A stretch of DNA of 64,000 bases, from positions 273,501-337,500 of the forward strand of contig JAIXMQ010000009.1 in assembly GCA_025716855.1 (NCBI GenBank), given 5' to 3'. Numbering within the stretch: the first letter of the stretch is position 1; each line of letters opens with the position of its first letter. Positions 22,723 to 32,583 of the stretch are shown here, piece after piece. This DNA is from Pilaira anomala (lineage: Eukaryota > Mucoromycota > Mucoromycetes > Mucorales > Mucoraceae). The notes under the pieces were generated by a model that did no database searches, had not been told where the DNA came from, and was given only the letters and a program-made list of their open reading frames with translations. Both the position numbers and the translations under genes were made by a program.

Positions 22723-23580
22723 TTAAAAACTAATTTTTACGTTTTTACAATTATCCGCAAACATAAGCACCAGTTCTTTAATAGAATTAACCCGAATGTT
22801 AATAATTACATATTCTTCATTGCCCAACTTTAGATAAAATAAATCAAAAAGACCTTTTGGTTGTTTCGACAACATTGCATTCAACCATTGTATAATATCT
22901 AGTTCGTCCATGAGCCTCGAAATAAATAGAAAGGAAAATCACAAATGGAATTTTATCACCTCATGATATTTATGTCTTGCGACCATTTTCCAAAAGTTCG
23001 ACATAATAGAATGTTCCTAAAACAGTATTCGACATATTAATTGCTTCTTCATTTGGGTTTCCTTCGAAAGAGCAACTATCAAAGTTTATATAGTCCAAAG
23101 ACGGAAATTCATTAGAAAAAGACTTGAAAGAATCTAGTTTTATCTTACAGTTCTTCAACTGTAATCTTCTTATATGCAAAGGAGCCACTATTTCTTCAAC
23201 GGATATAGAGTATGCCGTGAAACTTGATTCAGTGATAAGTAATATTTCTAAATTATTAACATTTTCTTTTGGTATAATAGCTATTAAAAGTAAGTCGATA
23301 CCATTACCCTCTGAGGGTATTCCTTCTATTTCTACTTGACATGTTTTTTCACTGATGTTATTTAAGGCGAATACACCTATACCAAAGCCAATATTACGAC
23401 GCAAATGACAATTATTTATGAAAGAAACGAATGCGCCAGTTGGTATTTTAAATCGGCCGCCTGATACCGTAAGCACATTACATGTAATATTTGATTACAG
23501 AGCTTTAATCTATCGCCAACACATTGTTTCAATACTTGAAATACTTTTCGTAGCGTTTTTGTATAATTTATTAGAGTTTT
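22723..23580 (-). pseudogene. Broken LRR (F-box-like) gene
   Basis: Read on the minus strand, three coding-like blocks lie in different frames. About 23570-23470 has VLKQCVGDRLKLCNQILHVM, 23476-22970 has leucine-rich-repeat-like text (LTVSGGRFKIP, HIRRLQLKNCKI, FPSLDYINFDSCSFEGN), and 22911-22723 encodes MDELDIIQWLNAMLSKQP and a conserved-looking tail. The middle block has no ATG and ends in a stop, and the third block starts in another frame, so at least two frameshifts or stops break it. The LRR style resembles large F-box/LRR families common in Mucorales. Undetected introns are the alternative, but no good splice sites were seen at the breaks. Confidence 0.5.
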
Positions 23581-23719
23581 TTATTTTTTTATTTACAAAA
23601 AGTATATACCATTCTATTTTAGATGTTATATAGTTAAAGAATAGATCAAATATAATTTAAAATAAAGAAAGTTATTAACAGAAGCATTATTTTTATTGTA
23701 TATTTAGATTTAGAAATTA

Positions 23720-25192
23720 TTATTGTTTTCGTGATTGATGTGTTACAGGGTGAATGTTTTTATCTGTCAAACTCTTTCTAAGGTTTGTTTGGCGTGATGA
23801 AGTTGAACTGTAGCGTGTGGTCTTTTCTTCATCATCACTCATACCACCCACTTCAGTAAGACTAGAAGAGAATTTGGATATACCATATTTTTGATTATCT
23901 TCAAGGGCTGTATTAGGTGAAGGATATGTTGATTTACCTTCAAAAGAAGGTAAATCGGGAACTTTGTTTTTTTCTTCGCTACCAGCAGCAAGGTATTTTA
24001 TTGATCTAGGTGATGCTGGTACCAATGTACCATCTAGAGAACTGTAATAAGTATCTCTTTTTTCGTGAGATTGTTGTGCAGTAAGTTTTTCCTCGTCGTC
24101 GTCTCGAGCTCTTTGATGGGTTATAGATGTCATCGACATAATATCTTCTTCATCTAAACTGTCATCATCAGGTTTCGTAGATGTGGTACGGTGGCTAAGC
24201 TGCTTGATAATGAGGTATGATGCAATATACCCTATTCTTACATAATTAGTTTAAATTTTTCATGAATGAGCTTGATATATTTAACTTACAGTCAATAGTA
24301 TAAATAATAGGTGTGTGTCCACCAAGAACAGTTCTTGATACTAAGATACCAGTCAAAATATTGGAAAAACATACACCAAAACTATATAATAATAATTCAA
24401 GTAAATAAAAAGGCATTAAAATAATAGCAAGAAGAATGATATACGTTACCAATAAAGTAAACCTTCTGTAATTAAAGTCTTTTGAATGCTACTACCAAGG
24501 ATACGATAATGTTTATAGATAACTAAAATAAAACATCCAGACAAAAACGTATTTGCTGTACAGTCAATTACAGCTTTTGCGACAGCGATTCCGGTTGCTA
24601 AATAAGTAGAAGGAGCTTTGTAAGTAATTAGATACTACAAAGTTTTTATTTAAGTGAAAAAAAAATAACTTACGGTATTGGAAAACACAAATATTTTCAG
24701 CAGGCATAGCACTGGATCGTCCAATTGTGAAATTCACAATAATAAAAACACCAATAGCAAGTATAGGAGCAGATCCTACGCCTAAAATTAACTTGGATCG
24801 GTTGTTACCCAAGTAAGCTTTCCATAATAAAACAAATTGTAATGTCATATCTGCAATATTTACTCCTACAACAGAAAATGCAAGAAGCTATATATATATA
24901 TATATATTTGTTTTTTTTTTAAATAAAGAAGTTTAATTTCAATAATGCTTATATTTACAAATGTACAGTCTACTTTTACAAGTGAAGCAAGTAAAGTGAC
25001 AAAGGTAACAATCACTCCTAAAAGTGCTTGAAAAAATACGATGCCAATAATAGGTTTTTGAGATTTATACAGCATACCTCCAGTTTCAATCGTTTGCCAA
25101 ATAAAACATGTCATGCCGACTGTAACAAACATCATTGAAAATAAAGCCATATGCTGCTCATGTTCAATTTGATCTGATGTAATTGTATCCAT
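23720..25192 (-). CDS. Predicted seven-transmembrane protein with Ser-rich cytosolic tail
   Basis: Exons on the minus strand: 25192-24959, 24887-24674, 24597-24450, 24381-24290 and 24231-23720, giving 399 residues with consistent phases. About seven hydrophobic segments can be counted: ALFSMMFVTVGMTCFIW, IIGIVFFQALLGVIVTFVTL, LLAFSVVGVNIADMTLQFVL, LILGVGSAPILAIGVFIIVN, FLSGCFILVIY, CFGVCFSNILTGILV and IIYTIDWYIASYLIIKQL. The last 170 residues are hydrophilic, rich in Ser, Thr, Asp and Glu, with many potential phosphorylation sites. The layout (short N terminus, seven helices, long tail) resembles a G-protein-coupled receptor, but no family motif is recognised, so receptor function is only a possibility. 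Confidence 0.8.
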
Positions 25193-25791
25193 ATTTTTTC
25201 GATTTTATGTGTGAAATAGAAAAATAATTATATAAAAGAAAAAATAAAAAAGAAAAGAAAAAGAAGAAGAGAGGTTTAATGATTTAAGTCCTTATTTATT
25301 ATAGTTACAAGCGTCTGACAATGGTAAAATATAGTACAACTCTTCTCCTTGTGAAGAAATAAAAAAAGGGAACCCGAAAAAAAAATATATATAAATTAGT
25401 AACGGAAAGAAAAAAGTGTTCAATGTATACAAAAGATAACTAAGTTTTTTTCAAGTACAATGGTTCCTATAAACGCATTGTCTCTCTTTTTTTTAATACA
25501 GTACAATACTTGAAAAAAAAAAGTATAAAGATAGAAGAGACTCATTTGATTGTATATTGAGACAGCTGTTATATATTTCGACGGAAGCTTATTGTCAATT
25601 TACTTTTTTTTTATTTTTTCATTGTTCCAAAATCTAAAGACGTGATCTGATTGGCTTAAACCGTCAATGGAAGAAACGAGAACCTGTTTAGAGCTGCATT
25701 ATTTGTCCCTCCATATTCATTGATCAGATTGGGTGACTGGAAAATAAAATCAATAACTTTTGGATACAAAAGCGTGGATTCTTGTTATACA

Positions 25792-25833
<42 letters not shown>

Positions 25834-27013
25834 CCTTATGCATATCGGAACGAAGCAGATATTATAAAGAGTCAGTCAGGTTTTTCTATATGAAATATAC
25901 ATACTTAATTTTATAATATATTTGACTTCAAAACAATCAGTTCTATTTGTAAATAAGAGCATATTGCTAATATTTTGGTTTCTTTTCAGGGACACATAAT
26001 TAAAGTTAAAATCCCTACGAAGCACCTTTTTTTTTTTTTGTATTTACAGAAAGCACAAATACAAATGTAACTTATGAAGATCTTTTCTTGATATCAGGAC
26101 AGAAAAACATTTATGTATGCTGACTATGTAGATTCTATTTACAAGCCATTAGATGAACATATTCCACAGATAAGGAATTTTCCCGTACTGATAAACTAAT
26201 ATATAATATATTACACAGCATAGTGTGGTTAATAATCTTATTACTATAGAAGGTAAATACATCAACAAAACTTCTCTTCTTGCTTGGACTCAAGGTTATG
26301 TACCACCATCACTTCAATGCAAGAAATATCGGGCGAGACCGAAAATGAGATTTAAAATTAAAAAAAATTGTTGGGTTAAAATTAAAAAGTCAAAATTTGG
26401 TTTCGCATATTTTTCATAATTTTATTCTGTATAATACGGTGGAGTAACTCTTACTTGATAGCTCAGTTTAAGGTTCACTCAGATATATTTTGACTCTGCA
26501 GTTATAAAATATTCCATCACTATACTTCCTTCTTTATTTCATAATTTAAAACCTTTTTTTTTAAAAATATCTTTTTGATTTTCCAACATAGTGGCTAATT
26601 AGGTTTTTTCTATTAATAAATTATAAAATAAACTCGCTATAAAAGAGAAAATATTTAAATATAGTGACTTGTCATAGAATTATTAAGCTATTTTTTTTTT
26701 TCTGGACAGAATGTGAAAATCTTTAATAGCCAATACATTAAAAATCAAAACATTTCCTGCATGAACCCTTTTTTTTTTTGACATTTTACGCGTCACGAAA
26801 TGTCAAGCTTCAAATTCGACAGAAAATAAAAAATTCGTGTTACTATATAGTATATGATCATTTGGATTACATGTATTTTTCTCACAGACGTGAAAAAAGA
26901 CAAAAAAAAACATGTTAAATATCGACATACACAACTATTCATAATTTCTTTTTGTTTGTTTAACTATTGTATAACTATTAGGGATATGTCAAAAATAAAA
27001 AAAAAAATCGTAA
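25193..27013. other. Intergenic, AT-rich, with long poly-T
   Basis: About 1.8 kb between the seven-TM gene and the MDR pseudogene. It contains a T-run of about 35 bp (25795-25830) and several A/T runs. One 64-codon frame at 26225-26419 looks random. No gene or RNA was recognised. Confidence 0.55.
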
Positions 27014-27928
27014 CAATTTATTTTGGGTAGAATAATTATTTCCGTTGAATTCTAGCACCAAAATAAATTTCATTTATAGAAAGGACGTTTATTGTTTATT
27101 TTAATTAACTTTGATAGCGATCTTACCGACTGCATTATACCGTAATTAAAGGGCTTCATAAGCAGCATGTAATTCTTTTTCAGAGAATCCAAAGGATTTT
27201 TTTTTCAATAGGGATTGGAAGCTTCTTCTTGGCATGAACAAATCGAGCAAGTTGTTCTGCAAGCTGTTTAAAGCCCACTGCGACACAGCGAAGGATAGCG
27301 CTTCTCTTGAGTACAGGCATCAGAACTTCAGGTGTTGTGCAGCTTGATCATATTTTTCTTGAACAGACTTTAATTTCTCATCAGAAGAAGAGGTAATGAT
27401 AGTGACAGCATCTGCAGCTCTAGCCAAGGTTAAAGTGATAAGAGAGACACCACCTGTAACAAGCATTAAGACAGATTGACCAGCAATGAAACAATCCTTG
27501 ATACCATAGAGTGCATTCCAGGCAGTAACACCAGCGCAGACCAAAGAAGCTGCTTCTTCATCTGTCAAATGAGAATCCTTGGGAATTTTCACAAGTCCTG
27601 CCTCGGGTAAAACTTTATATTGAGTGAGTACGCCATCTGTATAAGCACCTAGGCCAGTTTTGAAAGACTTGAAATGACCATAAAGACGAGCAGGATCAGA
27701 GTTGGTAATCACACGATCTCCAACCTCAAATTCACTAACGGATGAACCGACCTTTACTACCACTCCTGATGCATCTGACATAAGAATAACATTTTTAGAT
27801 ATATCGATTCCTGAATATGTATTGGTTGAAATAATAAGATCACAATAATTAAGTATAATTACTTTGATTATGACAAGGCTAGGATCAAGCCCAGCATCAA
27901 GAGGCTCCTCGAATGGCTTGACGCCTTT
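27014..27928 (-). pseudogene. Decayed copy of the MDR oxidoreductase gene at 9013
   Basis: Closely matches 9070-10190 of the intact gene in reverse orientation, including about 110 bp of 3' flank up to a T-run. Lesions seen by direct comparison: loss of the first ~60 bp of coding sequence and the promoter; a short deletion in the KATTLNYRDL region; an internal deletion of about 175 bp joining sequence equivalent to 9654 with 9829; and an indel and in-frame stops near the C-terminal end. The part with the nucleotide-binding segment reads VTGGVSLITL instead of GTGGVSLITL. Because the copied 3' flank ends in T rather than a coding-strand poly-A tail, DNA duplication is more likely than retrocopying. 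Confidence 0.92.
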
Positions 27929-29466
27929 GGTATTGTAGACATGATTTTTTTGCTGTAGCGAAAAAAACTGAGCCAATCAAATCATCGAAAAAAGGGAAAA
28001 AAATATATTTTAAGATACAAATAAGCTAATAAGCGCGCACTATATAAACTACACACACTACTTTACCATCTACATACACCACATATTTAAGCCCAGAAAA
28101 CCTTTTATGTCAAAGTAAAGTCCTTCAATATTAACTATTCTATTATACAATACTATATCCAGAAAATTCTAAATTTATATGGGCAGATGATTGTATATAA
28201 AGATATATTTTTTTATATGTAAAAAACATACTTTTTCTAACAAAAACTGTTTTCCTTACATGCACTACAAATGGAGAGTGCATGTAGCATAGCCTACATA
28301 CACCTCGTTTTTCGGTCCCAGAAATCAAAATTTTGACAAAAAATACTTTCTTGTCAAAGTAAGGTCCCTCTAAATCAACTATTTCATTAAACAATATGAT
28401 ATACAGAAAGTGCAGAATTTGAAGGCGCATTTTTCTATATTTTTAAAAGTATATATTTAGATGTACAAAATATACTTGCCCTAACAAAAACTGTAAACCG
28501 TTTTATCACAATAACCATTAATATTTGTAATTATTTTGTTTTGATTTTTACATCATTCGAAAGAGTGCAAAATTCTGTATTTACCGTTAAAAGAACAAGC
28601 GTTAAACCCATTTTAATGTAAAGATATATCTACCTTTCTGATTTTTGAAAAAATCCATAGGGGGGGACTAGCAAATTTTTCTAAAAAATGGAATTTTTTC
28701 ACAGCTTAAAAAAAAATAAAAATTAGAAATGCAGATATATCTTGTATTTAAATGGTTTTAAAGTTTAGCTTTTTATTGATGTCTAAGGTAGAATTTGACG
28801 CTCTTTCTAATGATTTAAAGATCAAAGTAACATAATTATAAAGTTTAATAGTCATTGCGAGAAAGCACAGCTTCTATTAGGACATGTATATTTTCTATAT
28901 ACAAAATAATAAATCTAAATGCATAGAAATCTTAGTTTTTAAATTCTACGTCTTTGGAATATAACATTGTCTAACAAAATATGTCTATATCCTGATTTGG
29001 TTTTTTTCCTGTTTTTGGGCCTAAAAATTGAGATTTGGGTCCAAATTTCTTTCTTTTCATATTAAAGTCTTTTATTTTACCTATTCAATTATACAATATA
29101 ATATAAAATCGATGAAGAATTTAAAGGCGCATCTTTTTATTGATTTAGAATTATTATTTTGTATGTAGAAAATATACTTGCCCTAACAGAAACTGTATAT
29201 CGTTTTTTTATAATACCTATTAATATTTGTTACTAGTTTACTTTGCTTTTTACATCATTAAAAAGAGCGTCAAATTCTACATGTATTGGTAAAAAATCTA
29301 AGCTTTAAAACCTTTTCAATACCAAGATATATCCACATTTCTCATTTTCGAAAAAAATCAAAGGGGGTGGACTGGCTGATTTTTACCTAAAAATTCACTT
29401 TTTCCCCCTTTTTAGAAAATTTGATTGGCTCAAAGTTTTTTTCGCTGTAACAAAGAAAATAACCTT
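27929..29466 (+). mobile_element. Non-autonomous element A with terminal inverted repeats
   Basis: About 1.54 kb. The left end begins GGTATTGTAGACATGA and continues through TGTAGCGAAAAAAA to GAGCCAATCAAATCAT. The right end carries the inverted counterpart (ATTTGATTGGCTC, then TTTTTTTCGCTGTAAC), so terminal inverted repeats of about 40-60 bp can be read. The interior is AT-rich and non-coding. It contains repeated modules around TATACTTGCCCTAACA in both orientations. No transposase is visible. The left end abuts the MDR pseudogene exactly. Target-site duplication could not be resolved. It is nearly identical to element B over most of its length. Confidence 0.75.
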
Positions 29467-29923
29467 TTTTTTTTGGGATTGATTGAAAGTTTACAAGGCT
29501 TTAGCTCTCATGACATTTGTTCTTCACTAACAATTAGCTCTGTTAAGTCTATCGCTGTTCAACAACAACAACAGTAACAATAACAATAGACTTTCCCGGA
29601 CAGTTATCACTGATCTCCCCAACAAGATGCATTTAGTGTAAGTATAACTTGTTTATTTATAAAAAAATTGTTAATCTGATCCTTTGTGTATTAATATCAC
29701 TCTTTTTATTTTCTTGTATTTTCAATTAAACGCAAGTTGGTTCTTTTATTCAAACTATTTTTGCTATTAATTTTCATTTTTTTTTATTCTATATCTTTAT
29801 TCTGTAGTGTATAATCATAAATCCTTTTTTTTTTTGTTGAACGGAATTTTCCTCCAATAGTTACCATTAATTTCTAATAAAAGTGTACAATGAAAATCAC
29901 ATTTTGCCATTTTATTTCATTTG

Positions 29924-29957
<34 letters not shown>

Positions 29958-30317
29958 TTTTAATTATCATTCACTAGATTTTTATAAATAACTATCATTC
30001 ACTAGTTATGTAGATTGCTATAATTGTTAATTTTCTTTATCCTTGAGGACATGCCATTTTTCTTAAGCAAAAATAAAGCAGCCATATCAGTTTAGCTAAC
30101 TATACAATTGCATTAAAACTTTTGGTGCTCAATATGCCAAGGTAATATAATTCTTGATATAGTTAAATCTGCCTCTCTTACTTTTAATTTATGGTGAAAA
30201 AAAAAAAATTAAAGAAAGAGACCTTTTTATAATGCCATTCTATTACAACAGTAAAGCCCTGCGCTACATTATGTGTGTTTATTGACCCTAATTAGTCTTT
30301 TTGATAAAGAAAAACGA
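29467..30317. other. Spacer between elements A and B, with possible orphan first exon
   Basis: About 850 bp. Around 29560-29640 it looks like a fungal 5' leader: CAA-rich sequence, then AACAAG before an ATG at 29627, CAT TTA, and an immediate GTGTAAGT donor. No coding continuation is evident. An (AT)n tract sits at 29926-29955. The rest is AT-rich. Confidence 0.4.
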
Positions 30318-31865
30318 GGCATTGTAGACATGATTTTTTTGGTTGTAGCGAAAAAAAATTTGAGCCAATCAAATCATCAGAAAAGGAGGGAAAAAAATAT
30401 ATTTTTAGGCAAAAATAATCTTATTAGCGCACCTCATATAAACTAAACACACCACATATTTAAGCCCAGAAAACCTTTCTTGTCAAAGTAAAGTCCTTCA
30501 ATATTAACTATTCTATTATGCAATACTATATCCAGAAAATTCTAAATTTAGATGGGTAGATGATTGTATATAAAAATGTATCTTTTTATATGTAAAAAAT
30601 ATACTTTCTCTAACAAAAACTGTTTTCCTTACATGCACTACAAATGGAGAGTGCATGTAGCATAGCCTACATACACCTCGTTTTTCGGTCCCAGAAATCA
30701 AAATTTTGACAAAAAATACTTTCTTGTCAAAGTAAGGTCCCTCTAAATCAACTATTTCATTAAACAATATGATATACAGAAGGTGCAGAATTTGAAGGCG
30801 CATTTTTCTATATTTTTAAAAGTATATATTTAGATGTACAAAATATACTTGCCCTAACAAAAACTGTAAACCGTTTTATCACAATAACCATTAATATTTG
30901 TAATTATTTTGTTTTGATTTTTACATCATTCGAAAGAGTGCAAAATTCTGTATTTACCGTTAAAAGAACAAGCGTTAAACCCATTTTAATGTAAAGATAT
31001 ATCTACCTTTCTGATTTTTGAAAAAATCCATAGGGGGGGACTAGCAAATTTTTCTAAAAAATGGAATTTTTTTCACAGCTTAAAAAAAAATAAAAATTAG
31101 AAATGCAGATATATCTTTGTATTTAAATGGTTTTAAAGCTTAGCTTTTTATTGATGTTTAAGGTAAAATTTGATTCTCTTTCCAATTATGTAAAGATCAA
31201 AGTAACATAATTATAAAGTTTAATAGTCATTGCGAAAAAGCACAGCTTCTATTAGAACATGTATATTTTTTATATATAAGTTGATAAATCTAAATGCATA
31301 GAAATCTTAGTTTTTAAATTCTACATCTTTGGAATATAACATTGTCTAACAAAATACGTCTGTATCCTGATTTGGTTTTTTTCCTGTTTTTGGGCCTAAA
31401 AATTGAGATTTGGGTCCAAATTTCTTTCTTTTCATATTAAAGTCTTTTATTTCACCTATTCTATTATACAATATAATATACAATCGATGCAGAATTTGAA
31501 GGCACATCTTTCTATTGATTTAGAATTATTATTTTGTATGTAGAAAATATACTTGCCCTAACAGAAACTGTAATTCGACTTTCTTAGAATAGCCATTAAT
31601 ATTTATAACTACTATACTTTGATTTTTACACTATTAGAAAGAGCGTCAAATTCCATATTAGAAACTATTCAATATCTTTGCTCTAAAATCTTTATAATCC
31701 CAAGATATATCCACATTTAAAACTTTTGAAAATATCCAAAGGTCGGGACTGGCAGATTTTTGGCTATTTTCCTTAAAAATAGCTTACTTTTTTATTTTTA
31801 AGATGATTTGATTGGCTGTATATTTTTTTTTTGCTATATAAAAAAAACCTTGGCTATAGAATACC
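30318..31865 (+). mobile_element. Non-autonomous element B with terminal inverted repeats
   Basis: About 1.55 kb and in the same orientation as element A. The left end starts GGCATTGTAGACATGA and runs through TTGTAGCGAAAAAAA and GAGCCAATCAAATCAT. The right end has GATGATTTGATTGGCTGT, a T-run with GCTATATA, and terminal GAATACC, which inverts to the GGTATTC start. By eye, the first ~1.0 kb differs from A by only a few percent, while the last 300 bp diverges more. Interior modules repeat in direct and inverted orientation. No protein-coding gene is recognised, and a transposase would have to be supplied in trans. Confidence 0.75.
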
Positions 31866-32583
31866 TCCATTTATTTTTTTCAAAAAACTAACTAAGAGTC
31901 AGTAAATATGTAGTGTAGAGTCGGATTTCAATGATACAATGATAATCTTAAAAGAGCTTGTTTCTTTTAAAAAAAAAACTGGGTGATAGAGTTTCCTGTA
32001 TTAGGAAATCGAGGTGGGTGACGTTTAAGGACTTTCGTTAGTAAGATGAGATTGAAGCAAACAACAATAAATCGCAAAATAATTGAAAAGGATTTGATTT
32101 AAAAAGATCACTACGTGATTTTCCGAAATAAAGCATGTATTCTTTATTATTGGGTCAGCGTTCCTGAGTATGTTTATTGATTTATGAACTGTTAAAATTC
32201 AGTTCGTTTCCGTTAAAAAAAAAAAAGGACTTGTCAAACCATCATATCCTATATTATCGAAAAATACTATAAATTAATAAGTATTTATCAAATTTGTGGC
32301 AGTCGAGTGACAAGTTCCCAATGCAATAGTTTATTCACATGCATAATAAGAAAGAGAACGCGAATGTCACCGAAGCCTCGGTCGGTTATTACTTGAAAAA
32401 AACCCCATTTCTGTAGGCATTCATAAAGACTATTTTTTTCCTTTTTAGGTGGGTAATTCCTCATTTGGCAGGGTAAAGCTCTTTTTTAATTCCAGTCTTT
32501 TTTAGCACGTACGTAATACAGTATAAAAGCCAAAGAAAAAAGTTTATTCTTGTTTCTTTTTACGTATCTTATTTTCTTTTATT
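31866..32583. other. Flank shared with the 11.6-kb relic, then aminopeptidase promoter
   Basis: 31900-32040 resembles 11625-11755 (GTAAATATGTAGT start, GGGTGA blocks), so part of the DNA beyond element B is also repeated. From 32050 on, AT-rich sequence leads to the aminopeptidase start at 32584. A TATA-like GTATAAAAG lies near 32520, about 60 bp upstream of the ATG. Confidence 0.5.

Noticed and set aside
26225..26419. 64-codon plus-strand frame in the repeat-rich intergenic region
   Set aside because: Short, lysine-rich, without a leader or similarity; the expected kind of chance frame.
27014..27928. Processed retrocopy of the MDR gene
   Set aside because: The parent gene has no introns, so splicing cannot be used as evidence, but the copy continues over 100 bp into 3' flank and ends in T-rich rather than poly-A sequence in the sense direction.
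28143..30803. Two similar 95-codon minus-strand frames (28143-28430 and 30516-30803) as a conserved gene of the element
   Set aside because: They lie at the same place in elements A and B and simply reflect the duplication. The differences between them change amino acids almost every time, so there is no sign of selection for protein, and the translation shows no domain.
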